Positions 23,991 to 36,300 of a stretch of DNA of 64,000 nt are shown here, one piece after another. The translations under genes were made by a program, and so were the position numbers. Origin of the DNA: Saccopteryx bilineata (Eukaryota > Chordata > Mammalia > Chiroptera > Emballonuridae); assembly GCF_036850765.1 (NCBI RefSeq), contig NC_089492.1:166778296-166842295 (forward strand), given 5' to 3'. Below the pieces are notes generated by a model. It did no database searches. It worked only from the letters and a program-made list of their open reading frames with translations, and was not told the origin of the DNA. Within the stretch, counting starts at the first letter, position 1. Each line of letters opens with the position of its first letter.

Positions 23991-24334
23991 AGTCCTAGTG
24001 TGATGATAATGTCTGCCATCTTGTCCCGCAGCACAGGCACCAACGTAGTTACCAGGCAATAAAGCTGGAAAAGGAAATTGCTGGATCCTGAAATAAAAAT
24101 TTCTGCAAGCCTGCCTTTTCAAAAAGACCTGCCTTTGTGAGCAAGGCACTTTGTCCCTAGCTTATAAAAGCAGCCAAGGAAAGCCAGTCCCCAGCCTTTT
24201 CAGAGGACTTCCTTTCCTCTGTGCTAACTCCCTTGTGTTTGAGCATAAGCTTAATAAAATCTGTCCGGAAATTTCTTTGGGGTATCCTCTTGATTTCTAT
24301 CTTGGGGAACCTAAAAACCCCAATGCCAGTAACA
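23991..24334 (+). promoter_or_regulatory. LTR-like promoter/poly(A) region
   Basis: A TATA-type box CTTATAAAAG (24161-24170) is followed by AATAAA (24253-24258) about 85 bases on. Then comes a U5-like stretch ending 'ccccaatgccagtaaca'. This spacing and the 'cttaataaaatctgtccgg' phrase are typical of gammaretrovirus-type LTRs. The left end of the LTR is not located, and the hAT MITE at 23685 lies within or beside it. Probably an old solo LTR on the plus strand. Confidence 0.45.
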
Positions 24335-24571
24335 TTACTAGAGATCTCCTTAGTCATTTATTAATTTGTTCAATAAATATTTGTTCATGGATTTGAATCA
24401 AGGTGCTGAGCACCTCTCTACTGTATCAAATACTTGTGGGATGCAAATATGTGTTAGTAGCCGTTTGAAGTCTCCTAAGGAAATAAAACATGTTCCCAAT
24501 GAAGCATCATGTAATAAGAATAATGAGAGTTGTCTATCTCATGTACTTGCTGTAACTGACTAACCAATCTT

Positions 24572-24880
24572 TTTTTTTTTTTTTTTACAGAGAGTCAGAG
24601 AGAGGGACAGAGAGATGAGAAGCATCAATCATTAGTCCCTCGTTGTGTGTTATTACACCTTAGCTATTCATTGATTGCTTTCTCATATATGCCTTGTCTG
24701 CGGGCCTTCAGCAGACTGAGTAACCCCTTGCTTGAGCCAGCGACCTTGGGCTCAAGTCAGTGAGCTTTTTGCTCCAACCAGATGAGCCTGCGCTCAAGTT
24801 GGAGACCTCGGGGTCTCAAACCTGGGTCCTCCACATCCCAGTCCGACTCTCTATCCACTGCACCACCACCTGGTCAGGCA
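24572..24880 (-). mobile_element. SINE family C
   Basis: Reverse orientation: the left end is a T-run, then 'acagagagtcagagagaggg', the 'caatgaatagctaaggtg' type block on the other strand, and the head TGGTCAGGC at the right. The perfect 15-bp duplication TGACTAACCAATCTT (24557-24571, 24881-24895) flanks it. Confidence 0.93.
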
Positions 24881-24895
24881 TGACTAACCAATCTT

Positions 24896-26302
24896 GTGCA
24901 AACATTTTGCCTCCATCTCCTTCCTAATAGTCCTAGTGAGCTACCTTGGAGAAAGGGATATGATTGGTGATTTATTACTTTTAAGTTTCCATAAGTTTGA
25001 AGTGGCTGACACAGCAAACACTGCAGACTGTTTATACTTTTTCCATCCTGGAGGAAGACCTTTCACCAACCTATGGATATGTTCACTTGCTGACTTGCAA
25101 CGATGAAGAACCAAGGAATGGCATTCACTTAAAGATGTCCAGTCTAGGATCTGTGGGCTGTATTTTTCAGTCTTCTGTTATAATCCTTGCTTGTCCAAAA
25201 CCTTATTTATTTTGGTCAATGTTTATGCCAAATATCATGGCTGATGGAAAACATTGCTAGGTTCTGATTCATTTAAATTCATGGCAAAAAATAAAGTCTT
25301 TAATCACAGGCACAAGGTAGATTTTTTTATTTTTATTTTAAAAAAATGGCCAGAAAAGTAATCCAAAATGCGCTTTTATTTCAGCTTCCATGCAAGTGTG
25401 ACTTGGCGGCAGGTCTGAGGTGAGGTTCTGGGAGCTGCAGAAGTGGAAAATGGAAATGGCTCATTCGCACCTGCCCTTTCTCCAGGGACATGGCTCATCT
25501 TCTTCTGTGACACACAGGGCCAGTTTGCAGCCTGAGAAAGAAGGCTGCAGGCCACCCCTCCTTGTTGCCCAGGTCCCAGCAGCTTGGTCCCACAAATTAC
25601 TATCACTGAAACTACATTAAGTGTTTAACAAATAACTATGTGATTGGATATGGATATATTTCTGTGGCCTGGGTGAATTCCAAGCTTTTGCCCTGGAACA
25701 GCTCTGTACAATAGAACTTTCTGCAGCAACAAAAATGTTCTGCAAATCTGCACTGTCTAGTACATTAGCCACTCATCCATATAGCTAGTAAGCACTGAGA
25801 ACATGGAACTGAATTTTATTTTTATTATTTTTAATTTAAATAGCCACATTTGGCTAGTGGCTACCATAATGGATAGTACTGCCCTATAAAATGACTAGGT
25901 CCATTTGGATTTCCACCAATGGAAATTAATAAATAATCTCCCCGGGATAATGTCACAATTTTGATTTAGGAGCATGAATTAATTCTCTTAATTTTGACAT
26001 AGACAGAAAAAAAATGTCTGAAATTCACCCCCCCCACACACACACCCATTCTTCCCCCTCAAGTGGCATTTCTGGCTGTGTCTCCTCGGTACCCCAAACA
26101 ATTTTAAAAAATAATTTTAAAAAATTAGGTGTTTTACCAGATCATTAACTAAGTGTTTTAAATATCAATAGATATATTTATAGTTCTAGACTTCCTCACG
26201 TTCTCAGTCAACATTTGTAGCCGATTGAAAGTGACGCGTTTTGATTCAGGAAATTTCAAGGGAAAATATTCCATATTTCTGCTACTGATGAAACAGTAAG
26301 GC
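24896..26302. other. Non-coding stretch with an old hAT remnant
   Basis: No gene is seen. About 25715-25885 contains 'gccacatttggctagtggct', typical of an old mammalian hAT-type repeat. (CCCCCC)(ACAC) simple sequence lies at about 26028-26046. Nothing else is named. Confidence 0.4.
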
Positions 26303-26386
26303 AAAATGTTCACCTGAAACCTATGTACTCTTATTGATCAATGTCACCCCATTAAATTTAATTTCTAAATAAAAAAATAAAGAAAA
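26303..26386 (+). mobile_element. Very short 5'-truncated L1 tail insertion
   Basis: 84 bp whose core 'gaaacctatgtactcttattg' and 'attaaatttaatttctaaat' parallels the 3' terminus of the L1 at 63750-63800, followed by an A-rich tail. It is flanked by the 8-bp repeat AGTAAGGC (26295-26302, 26387-26394). The pattern fits target-primed reverse transcription that stopped almost at once. Confidence 0.65.
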
Positions 26387-26756
26387 AGTAAGGCTTTAAC
26401 CTCAATTGTCTAGACTAATTATGTAACTAACTAACTGCTCACTTTGATCCCCCTCCATTCTTAGCCATAGACGAGTAAGACTACAATGCACTGTCTTCCA
26501 TCTTAGCAAAATAAGGTATAGTAGGACCCCTTAACCAGGACAAAAAACTATAAAAATATAAAGTAAATGCAAGTAGTAATATGAATAAACTCTAGATAAT
26601 TAATTGCAAGTGTTGTTTGGATCAGACCCTAAATGAGGTAATGACATGCCCACAGTGAAGCTAATTTTGTCATTACTTGAAAATTATGGAACCAAGTACT
26701 GTTGATGTGTTCTAATGGGAAAAAGACAATCAGCTCTTGTGTGAACAGTAATATAA

Positions 26757-26886
26757 AGAGTGGGGCAAAAGTTATGTTTACAGTTGTGAGTACATAAGAC
26801 ATAGAGTTTATCCTTGAATTATTATGTATCTATAATTGAATTATTTTCCATCTGAACAACTGTAAACCTACTTTTGCTCAACCCTG
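26757..26886. mobile_element. Mariner-type MITE, copy 2
   Basis: Left end 'gagtggggcaaaagttatg' with 'tttacagttgt', and right end 'acaactgtaaacctactttt' with 'gctcaaccctg', then TA. The ends are inverted relative to each other and match the copies at 4434 and 37653. Confidence 0.65.
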
Positions 26887-27441
26887 TATATGCAACTAAG
26901 CATAATAATGCAAAGCATTAATTCCCAAATTTTTATTTTATGCTTATTGGTATTCTAAAATTAAATGTACAGGTCAAGTTTGGGAGAAAATGCTCCAATA
27001 TCTGTGAGAGAATTAGAAGTGATCAGAGATTCAATGGGTCTAATTCTGATGGCTAGAAAATGAGCTCCCCTGAGGTGTTGACTGCACTTCTGAGCCCCCT
27101 TCTTCTGACTGCCATGTCACATACAGATCACGTCATGACACATACAGCAAACTAGCATTTTGTCACTTTTAAATCTACCACCCATTGAAGTGATTTATGA
27201 ATATGGTTGATTCAGGTAAAAAATAGAGCTGTTTAGGTAAGGGGGGTTCAGCCAAATTTGAGGCGTGGGCTTGAGGACATCTGTGCCTCTGATTGCATTA
27301 ATGCGGCGCCTGGCAAATCGACCCACTTGTTTATACAGCCTGCCTGACTTCACAGGATTCTTGTGAGAATCAAATGAGATCTCCAGAGAGTTAGACTCCT
27401 GCGGTAGAAAGAACAGTCAGATGGTCAAAAAAACAAAACAA

Positions 27442-27645
27442 GCCTGACCTGTGGTGGCGCAGTGGATAAAACATCGACCTGGAAATCCTGAGGTCGCCGG
27501 TTCGAAACCCTGGGCTTGCCTGGTCAAGGCACATATGGGAATTGATACTTCTAGCTCCTCCCCCCTTCTCTCTCTCTGTCTCTCCTCTCTCTTTCTCTCT
27601 GTTTCTCCCTCTCCTCTCTAAAAAATGAATAAACAACAACAACAA
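27442..27645 (+). mobile_element. SINE family B
   Basis: Head GCCTGACCTGTGGTGGCG, B box-like GGTTCGAAACC, CT-rich tract and tail AAAAAATGAATAAACAACAAC. A-rich imperfect flanks (AAAAAAACAAAACAA versus AAAAAAACCCAAAACAA) are compatible with a target duplication. Confidence 0.88.
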
Positions 27646-30600
27646 AAAAACCCAAAACAAAACACACCTGAATTCTAGTCTCAGGACTTTATCATTTCTA
27701 TGAGTTTTTGTTTTCTTATCTGCAGAATGAGGGTCGGAATGTCTGCTCTGTAGGTCTCAAGGAGTTGCTGCATGTGTTACATGAGACAGTCTATGTGAAA
27801 ACACTTTAAATATACTTCCAATGTCATTATTGACAGTGATTTTCCGTCGCTGTTTTCTAGATGAGGCTCATTTGCTTTTATCTGGTCCCCTAGTCACCAG
27901 TTGCATGTTTATTCAAAATGATTGGCTGGATTAGTGGTGTGGTCTGTGAAGGTAAAATTGAGTGAAATGAGAAGAACTGTAAAAGGCCCCCGATCCGTGG
28001 CCTTGACTTCATTAAGCGGGGACAATATTCATCAATGTGATCCGTCTTCAGTCAAAAGCAGCCTCTGACCTTTAGCCAGCTTAGCCCGCTGTCAGCAGCT
28101 GGGGGCCCAGCCAATGGGTGGGAGGGAGCCTAGGTTACCACATTGCAGATCATCTCAAGAATATTCAAGAAGGACTATAAAACGAAGAACCTCAGTTTTG
28201 TAATTTTACTTCAAAAGGCAAAAAAAAAAAAAAGCCTTCAGATAATGAACATTTTGCTCTAATAACTGTAGGATTGATTAGGTTCAAACTGTTAACAGAC
28301 ATCCTCATGGTTAATGAAGCAGCACTGAAAACACCTCTGGATTCTTTAGAAACTTAAATCATACCCGCAAAAAGGAGAGTATACTTCTTGGCTAGTATAC
28401 TCAAGGTAACAGACAAAAATGTTCTTGGAAAGTTAGTATTTATTGAGAGTTATCTCTATAGTGAGCAAGCAATATACTTTGCCAATTATTGTGAAACATT
28501 CATTGGGGTAATATGTTTTTCTGTGACTCTTGAGTGGGGGGCAGCAGCTTCTGCCATTTTAATTCCTTTGTTACTGTCTTTATGAATGCAATTAGCACTT
28601 CATTCACGCTTCTTTGTTTCTGGATCCCATTAGGATGTGGTTTATGCCGGTTCTGCCTCCCAGGAGACAGGCTGCATTGCACAACATTTCACTCAGCTGT
28701 GTGGCTAAGCACTGACAAACTCAATTTACCAAGGCAGGAGTGAGCTGACACCATGCTGCGGCAGTTGTCCTGATGGGAACAAACGACTCATCTCATTCCA
28801 AGGGGTTGCCCATCTTCTCTGAGAAGTTCTCTTGTGCATCCGAGTGTGGCCACAGGGAGGGAAGGAAGGCTTCCTGGCAGACACACAGTAAAACCACTAT
28901 AGGCCAAGGAACGCCAAGAACCAAGGGAGGCCAGCGACTGTCCACGTGATAGGCTGCTATGATCTTCATCACGCCTTTAGGCTAGATAGAAAGGAAGGGA
29001 AGTGCTCAAAAGTAGAGGACACAGTCTCTCCCCTCTGACACTGACAATGGAAAGGAGAGGTGACAGAGATACATAGCAAAGACATCGTCTGGGGTGTAAG
29101 GTGCAAGGCTAAGTCCTGAATAAGAAATGTAGACCAAAAGAACATTAGGCCTTCAGATCTCTGTGTGATGGGCACATTGGGGAAGAGTGGTGGTCAGGGA
29201 GCTTCTCTGAGCAGTAAAGCAGCTCCCCAAGCCATGCTATGGAGATCACCACCAGTTAGGAGGGGATCTGGGGTAAGAATCACAATGAGGGAAGAAGAGG
29301 CAGGCATTAGCACAGATGTAGAGGTTCAAAGTAAGTAAGAAGGTTCCTGTACATGAGGAATTATTTTCTCTTTATAGTAAAGTCTCTTCTCCAATTGACG
29401 GCATCATTTCTATTTCAAATATCACTGATATTTGCTTAACAGCCAAAGGCACTGCAGATGAATATATCTGAATCTTACTAAGATACTGTTCAGGAGATGG
29501 AGGTCTGAAGGGACATCTAGACAAAGGAAGGAAAGAAGAAAGGAAGCTTTGCCCAATGGTTAGGGTGACTTTTTTTTTCTTTAAATGAAAACTAATTAGC
29601 TATAGGCCTTGTACCTGTGCCCTCATTTTAAGCTTGGTTTTCTCTGACAAAGATAAAAAAAGAACAGAATTCTAGTAAGTGTTATGAAGCATAAAATACT
29701 ACCAGGAGAGGAAATAAAGCAGCCTAAAGCCTCAAGTCACCTTTACCTAACTTTAAAGGCATGTGAATAAGTCAATGACAATATTTCACTTGCAGTTTTC
29801 ACATTATTTAATGATACGATGATTGGTTGTTTCCTTTTCTCTGAGTTTCTCCAAAAATCTAGCCTTTGTTCCATTTCTCTTGTCTCTTTCAACCTGACCT
29901 GGGCTGCCATGTTCTTTAAGAATAAGGCCCAGATTGGCCAGCCCCTGGGCAGTAAGGCCTCATAGACCAGCCATGCCCCAGCACTTTTCTGCATTAGGAA
30001 GGCTTTGTTTACAACTCATCATCTCTGACTACTCTTCTGGGGAAAAATCAATCCTGTACTACAAATAATTCTTGGCCAAAGAATCAAGTCATGACTAACA
30101 TTAGCACTGATCCTAACTATAGATCAAAGTGTTGGGGGTTTAATGAGGGACCACTTCTTTTTCTGAAGCACGTTGGTGTCCATTATCAGTTTTAGAACTG
30201 CTCTGTGATTTATTAGAAAAATAGCGAATTCCTAAATTAATGTCTAAATATTAAAAGATGATGGTCTGTGTGTATGGGAGATGGAGGTAGGAAGAGAGAT
30301 TCTGAGGCTGTATGTTATGTCTGTCCTTTTATTTTGGATTGGAAAAGTCAGCATTCCCTGTCCTCAACCTCAGGTGGCCATGTAAAACATAAACAGGGTC
30401 TGTGTTGTGCTGCATTTGAGAAAGATAGAAATGTGTAAATATGATAGAAGAGGTTGTATTTTCTTTCCTCCTCTCAGGGATAGTCTGACAGCCCCAGGCT
30501 AGAGAATGTGTCTCTCCCAAGTGCTCTGTCACCCTGGTAACCATGGAGACCATGACGATCGATTAGATGCCATCTGATCTCAATCTCATAAAAAAAAAAA

Positions 30601-31437
30601 AGGTAGCAGATGGCAACCAGGCCACTAGACCTGTCTCAAGAGAGAAGCAAAGGAAGAGAGCAAAAGGGAGGAAGGAGGGGAGAGAGGAGACGAGCGGATT
30701 GGTGGGGGAGAGGGAGCCACAGAAGCAGCTCTGGAAATGAACATATTAGAACAGAGTAGGAACAGACACAAAGCCAGGAAAGCAGGAGGAAGGGAAAGCG
30801 GATGGGGCGAGGCACAATGGAACTGCAACCCGACTGCAATGCACCTCCGGAGCACGTGGGAGGAAGAAAACCAGACAAAGAGGGAAATCAGCTGCCCTCT
30901 AACTGTCCACTATGCTTACAGGTCTGGGAATGTGCAGAGCCTGGGCCCCAAGCTGCTCTGGGGGACACTCAGGACTGTGCTCATAGGAATCGAATGTATC
31001 TGCCAAAGAATCCCGAGATCTGGCTCTCAGAACAAAAGTCCCTCCTCAGCCAGGGTTGTCCGCATGGTCTTTCAGAGGACTGATAAGTTTGTTATCGCAT
31101 CTCCAGTAGTAATCTATTATTACCCTTTGAAGAACAAGCGCTAATGGGTCAGCAGGTAACCAGGGTGAACAGAACAGTTCAATTAGTTTTAACAGTCTTA
31201 GCGAGGGTCTCAGAGTCATGTAATGGCTAATAATTTTCTGACACAAAAAGAGTTAAAATTTAAATACCATTTGACTAACCTGCCTTTTTTTAACAACGTA
31301 TTATGAAAATTTTCTATGTTTTTAATTATTCTTCTATTTAATCTTGTTTAATGACTGCATAGCATACTACTGTTTAATCACTTATTTATTGAAGTGATTT
31401 ATTCCCAGATTTCTGCTACTATAAATAACCTGCAGCA
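27646..31437. other. Unassigned single-copy-looking DNA
   Basis: About 3.8 kb almost free of young repeats. No reading frame resembles a known protein. About 27880-28330 is rich in balanced, complex sequence, with CCAAT-type words ('gattggctgg', 'agccaatgggtgg'), and could be a conserved non-coding element. A purine-rich tract lies at 30640-30720. The remainder shows nothing specific. Confidence 0.35.
30640..30720 (+). repeat. Polypurine tract
   Basis: About 80 bases that are overwhelmingly A and G ('gagaagcaaaggaagagag', 'gggaggaaggaggggagag'). Such tracts can adopt triplex-type structures in principle. It is not a retroviral tract: no LTR adjoins it. Confidence 0.6.
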
Positions 31438-31808
31438 CCCTGGCCAGTTGGCTCAGCGGTAGAGCGTTAGCCTGGCGTGCAGGAGTCCCGGGTTCGATTC
31501 CCGGCCAGGGCACACAGGAGAAGCGCCCATCTGCTTCTCCACCCCTCCCCCTCTCCTTCCTCTCTGTCTCTCTCTTCCCCTCCCGCAGCCGAGGCTCCAT
31601 TGGAGCAAAGATAGCCCGGGTGCTGGGGATGGCTCTGTGGCCTCTGCCTCAGGGGCTAGAATGGCTCTGGATGCAACAGAGCGACGCTCGGGAGGGGCAG
31701 AACATCGCCCCCTGGTGGGCATGCCGGGTGGATCCTGGTCCGGCACATGCGGAAGTCTGTCTTACTGCCTCCCCGTTTCCAGTTTCGGAAAAATGGAAAA
31801 AAAAAATA
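31438..31808 (+). mobile_element. SINE family A, well preserved
   Basis: Head CCCTGGCCAGTTGGCTC, A box TGGCTCAGCGG, B box GGTTCGATTCC, and body to 'ccagtttcggaaaaatgg' with an A tail. A perfect 13-bp duplication ATAACCTGCAGCA (31425-31437, 31809-31821) flanks it. Both pol III promoter boxes look intact. Frames of up to 97 codons over it are not genes. Confidence 0.94.
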
Positions 31809-31983
31809 ATAACCTGCAGCAATGGGTCTTATGTGTAAAATTTTTTCTGTGCACCTCTGATTTTTTCTTTCAGATGAAAACATAATTGCTAAGCCAAAGA
31901 GTATATTTTCTTAAAACTTTTAAATTGAAGTATAGCATATATACCTCAAGTGAATAAATCCTGAGTGTACAGTTAGTTTAAAT

Positions 31984-32012
<29 letters not shown>
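31984..32012. repeat. (AC)n microsatellite
   Basis: About 14 perfect AC dinucleotides, followed by 'gtgtgtaaccaccaccacc'. It lies inside the old L1 remnant. Confidence 0.9.
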
Positions 32013-32014
<2 letters not shown>

Positions 32015-32435
32015 TGTAACCACCACCACCAGATCAATGTATTAGACATGTGCATCCCTCCAGAATGCTCTTCCATACCCCTTTCTAGTCAGTACCTACC
32101 TGATGTTCTTGAACTTCACATAAATGGAATAATAGTGTGTGTAATTTTTTCTGGCTTCTTTTATTTAACATAATGTCTGTGAGATTCATCCATGCTGTAG
32201 CAGTAATTCATTATTCTTCTTTCTTTTTTTTTTGCTATATAGTATTCTATTTTTTTTCAAATACTACACTTTATGATTCATTTTACTCTGATGGACACTT
32301 AAGCTATTATAAATAAAGTTACTATAAACATTCTTGTACATCATTTGGAGAACATATGCAAGCATTTTTAAATGTAAATAAGAAGTGGACATACTAGGTC
32401 ATAAAGTGGCATCTGTTTAGCTTTAAATGCAGGAT

Positions 32436-32737
32436 TTTTTTTTTTTAAGGCAGAGATAGACAGGGACAGACAGACAGGAACAGAGAGAGATGAGAAGCAT
32501 CAATCATTAGTTTTTCGTTGCACGTTGGGACTTCTTAGTTGTTCATTGATTGCTTTCTCATACATGCCTTGACCGTGGGCCTTCAGCAGACTGAGTAACC
32601 CCTTGGGTCCAAACCGGTGAGCTTTTTGCCCAAACCAGATGAGCCCGCGCTCAAGCTGGTGACCTTGGGGTCTCGAACCTGGATCCTTCCTTATCCCAGT
32701 CCGACGCTCTATCCACTGCGCCACCGCCTGGTCAGGC
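32436..32737 (-). mobile_element. SINE family C
   Basis: Reverse orientation with the head 'gcctggtcaggc' at the right end, the 'gttcattgattgctttctca' block and the 'agacagacaggaacagag' segment after the T-run. A short direct repeat GCAGGAT may flank it. Inserted in the old L1 remnant. Confidence 0.88.
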
Positions 32738-32900
32738 AGGATAAATATTTTTAAAGTGTTGTTTTTGTTTGTTTTTGGTGGGGGCCTACTTTTAAATTGA
32801 CCTACAAATAGTGGTAGCAATTTGAACTCCACCCATCCAATACTATAAGATTGCCCTCTCTTCACACCTTTGCCACCTGTAGGCAAACATTCTCATTCTT

Positions 32901-33220
32901 TCTTTGTTTTTCCAAGTGAGAGGAGGGAAGATAGAGAGACTCCCGCATATGCTCTAACCAGGATCCACTGGCAACACTGTCTGGGGCTGATGCTTTGCTC
33001 CTCTGGGGCTGTGCTTGCAACTGAGCTATCCTTAGTGCCTGAGGCCAATGTTCTAACCAACCAAGCCACTGGCTGCAAAAGGGGAAGAGAGAGAGAAGTG
33101 GAAGAGGAAGGGGAAGAGAAGCTGATGGTCGCTTCTCCTGTGTGACCAAACTGGAAATTGAACATGAGAAGTCCACACACTGGGCTGACGCTCTATCCAC
33201 TGAGCCAGCTGGCCAGGGCC
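32901..33220 (-). mobile_element. SINE family A, diverged
   Basis: The minus-strand head (right end 'agctggccagggc') and body are recognisable but diverged. A perfect 14-bp duplication ACATTCTCATTCTT (32887-32900, 33221-33234) brackets it. Confidence 0.85.
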
Positions 33221-33310
33221 ACATTCTCATTCTTCTTAATCTTTGCCAACACAAGAGATGAAATGTTACCAGATTGTTTACATTGTGTTTGATGACCAGG
33301 TACATTAAAC

Positions 33311-36300
33311 AATTCTTGCCATGTTATCACATGTGCTTATTTCTTTTTTCATACATTGTCTGTATATGTTACTACCCTATTTGGTAGTATTGGCTTCAGG
33401 AGACGGCAAAATGGTGAAACTTAATCCACAGAGTCGGTACAGATTCATTCGCATTGTCAGAAAATGCATTGACATTTATTACCAGAACAAATTTACATTC
33501 TTTGCAAAAGTTGACACCCTGCCATCTGTACTTCAAAAGGAGTGTAACATTTGCAGAACATCTAGTACTGAGTGCATTTACTCTTTTGAACAGCCTTATT
33601 CATTTAAGTCTTATAGCTTCATTTAATTTCAGTAGTTGCATTTAATTCTCACAAAATCTCTAAAAGACACTTCATATTCTGTTTATTTTCACAAATACAA
33701 AAATCAAGCCTCCCATGGCTCACACGATTATGTAAGTAGAGGGACTGGGATTTAAAATACAAGATATTCCAAGTCCGAAGTAATTTTTTTCTCGTTTCTC
33801 TAGACATGATTGCTTAGGGCAGAGATCTTCACTTTTTTTTCACTTTATAAACCCTAAGGGGGCCTCTGAATGCCAGAACCCTATTAATGTCTTTCCATTA
33901 CCAGCACATGAATATACTATCCCACCAACAAAATACAAAGATGCATCAGGGCTGCTGTGTTATTGATGAAAAATTGATAATATGAAAAAATCCATTTTAG
34001 TTCATTTCACTCATTTTATACATTTTTCATTAATTTGTGTATATGTGGTATATTTTAATATCTGAATAATGTCCCCAAGTTACAATGAATAAAAGCAGAA
34101 GTGTATCTAAGATCTCCTCCTCGTAATAAATTATTGCTTTAAGGATTTGAAGATTATATAATTTAAAAGATTTTTTTAAAAGAAAAAGAAGGTAAGATTA
34201 CTAGTATAAAAATAAAGTTGAGAGTGAATGTTTAGAAAAAATAAATTGCTATAAATTATATTTAAAAAATATTTAAATGCCACCAGCATTGCAAAATCCA
34301 GAATACTTAACTGTTGGATAACCCTGTACAATATTTTCTTTCTATTGTTTTGGCTCCATACTCTTGGATTAGCTCTTCATCTGATTTTGTAATATGTTCT
34401 ATCTAGAGAGTATAAAGATAAATTGGTCTTTCCTGGGGCATGGTTGATCAAATTTGTTTTTTATGAATAATTTAGAGAGGTTTCTGTGTGCTTCACAACT
34501 CATTATTTGTACCATCACATAAATTTTTAGGATTATAGACAATTTTTTTGAAACTTCAACCAAATTTTTGTCATGAGTCATAACATTTCAGAGCATTTTG
34601 AGTTTGTTTTGTTGTTGTTTAGCATCTAATTTTAAATATGTTTGAATTGATGGTGCTGTTAATTTGTTGTCAAAGTCCTTATAGTAGTGGTATATTAGGA
34701 CTTATATATCTTGTCAATATGACTGTTCTTGCCAAATTATAAAGGCATTTAAATATTTTTCAAATATGTTCACTCTTCTTCATTAAATAATTTAAGAGTT
34801 TATTTAGTATTTCTATGAGCAATTGATCTCTTCCCTTTAATGATTTATTACTTTTGGAATGATCACATGTCATGGGGTACAATTCACTTCTAGATGTCAG
34901 AATAATTTCTCTTGACTTCATTTGCAAATATATTAAAAATGTAATTTACGGCACAAACACATAAAAGTATACTCTGTATCTTCATGTGTATTTCTGATGG
35001 GAGAGCGTTTCATTTTGACAAGGCAGCAATAAAAATTGAATTCTTTGTTTATAATCAGTTGGAAGGGATTTTCTACTGACTAGCTGTGGTTCCATTTCAA
35101 ACCTTTCTTTCTTTCCACTAAGGACATAGAATACATTCATATTGTGGTACATTTAGATCTGCCACATCATGTTATGACATCAGATGTGTTTCCACAATAG
35201 GCTGTAGGAATATTCCTGAAGGACACTTCTACTACAGAATGGCTAGAAATAATTATACATACAGGTGACTGGGAATCACATAAACACATCCCACTACATT
35301 CAAACTGATGTGTTTCCAGTTCTATTTGCCTTAGCTGGCTCCCCAAATACTGGCAGCCATCTGATACCACCTGATTTGAGGGCAAATTGGAGTAAAGACC
35401 AGAGTCTGACCTATTGTAACTAAAATATCTGACTTAGAAATTTTGCAAAAACATATAACAAGTGAATGCATTGCTAGGGCTCCTCCTAGCAAACTGAAGG
35501 GCATGAAAGCCTAACCTCATCAACTTCATGAAAAATCCACACCTGGAGTCTGGGGAGGGTTTTGGGGAAGCAACAGTTGGAGAGTAAGATAAAGATAGGC
35601 CCGTGGAGAGTGCAGGCACAAAGTGGTTCGGCTAATTGGTTCAAATACTGTCTGTGACTCCCTATCCTTAGGATTTCAGAGTCTTCCAACTCTGCGACAT
35701 GGACCTAGTGTGAGAACTCATTCAGGGACTGTTCTAGATGAACTGAAGTAAGGAAAGAAATTGCCTTTTACATCTTTGTCCCTTTTTATGCCCCTTTTGC
35801 TTCTGCATGGCCCCCCTTTTCTCTTTCAGCATATAGTACCCTCAAAGAAGATTTTTCCTCTTATAAAGTTTGCTCTAGCTAGGGAGTCAGCCATTTGTCA
35901 TTCATTTACTCATAACTGTTTATTTTGCATGTACTATGGGTTAGGCCCCATTTTATCCCTTTACTGGGGATAAAGCAATGAACAAACCAAAAATATCCCT
36001 GGTCTCACAAAGCTTATATATTAGAGAGCTAGTGGAACAGAAAATAAACTAAGGTCCACCTTAGAGCAGCCAACTTTTTAGTCCCACATATAGTGCTCTC
36101 ATGAAAATTTACATTTGAGGTCTTTTACCTCTTGTTGTTAAGAGACTATCTTTATTCCTGAATTAATAGTTACAAACATCAGGGATTTCAGGGAGGAAAC
36201 TTTCCAAATTTCATAAAGTCTCCCATTTTTCTCTAGTTTAACTAGTTTTCTCTAGTTAAAGCCTTCCATACTCACCCCACCGCACCCCCAACCCCAACTC

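Larger units (their letters stand above)
31915..33310 (-). mobile_element. Old L1 remnant (antisense) with nested SINEs
   Basis: The plus strand reads as the reverse of an old L1 3' region: 'ttttaaattgaagtatagca', 'gagattcatccatgctgta', 'tatagtattctattttttt', 'gatggacacttaagctatta', 'cctttgccacctgta'. Two SINEs (32436-32737 and 32901-33220) and an (AC)n run (31984-32012) interrupt it. No protein frame remains. Confidence 0.65.

Noticed and set aside
30640..30720. Retroviral polypurine tract
   Set aside because: No LTR adjoins it; it is a long simple purine-rich tract.
31438..31480. tRNA genes at SINE heads (also at 7238, 46251, 59306 and others)
   Set aside because: The A/B boxes are followed by SINE bodies and A tails with target duplications, and no cloverleaf 3' half is present.
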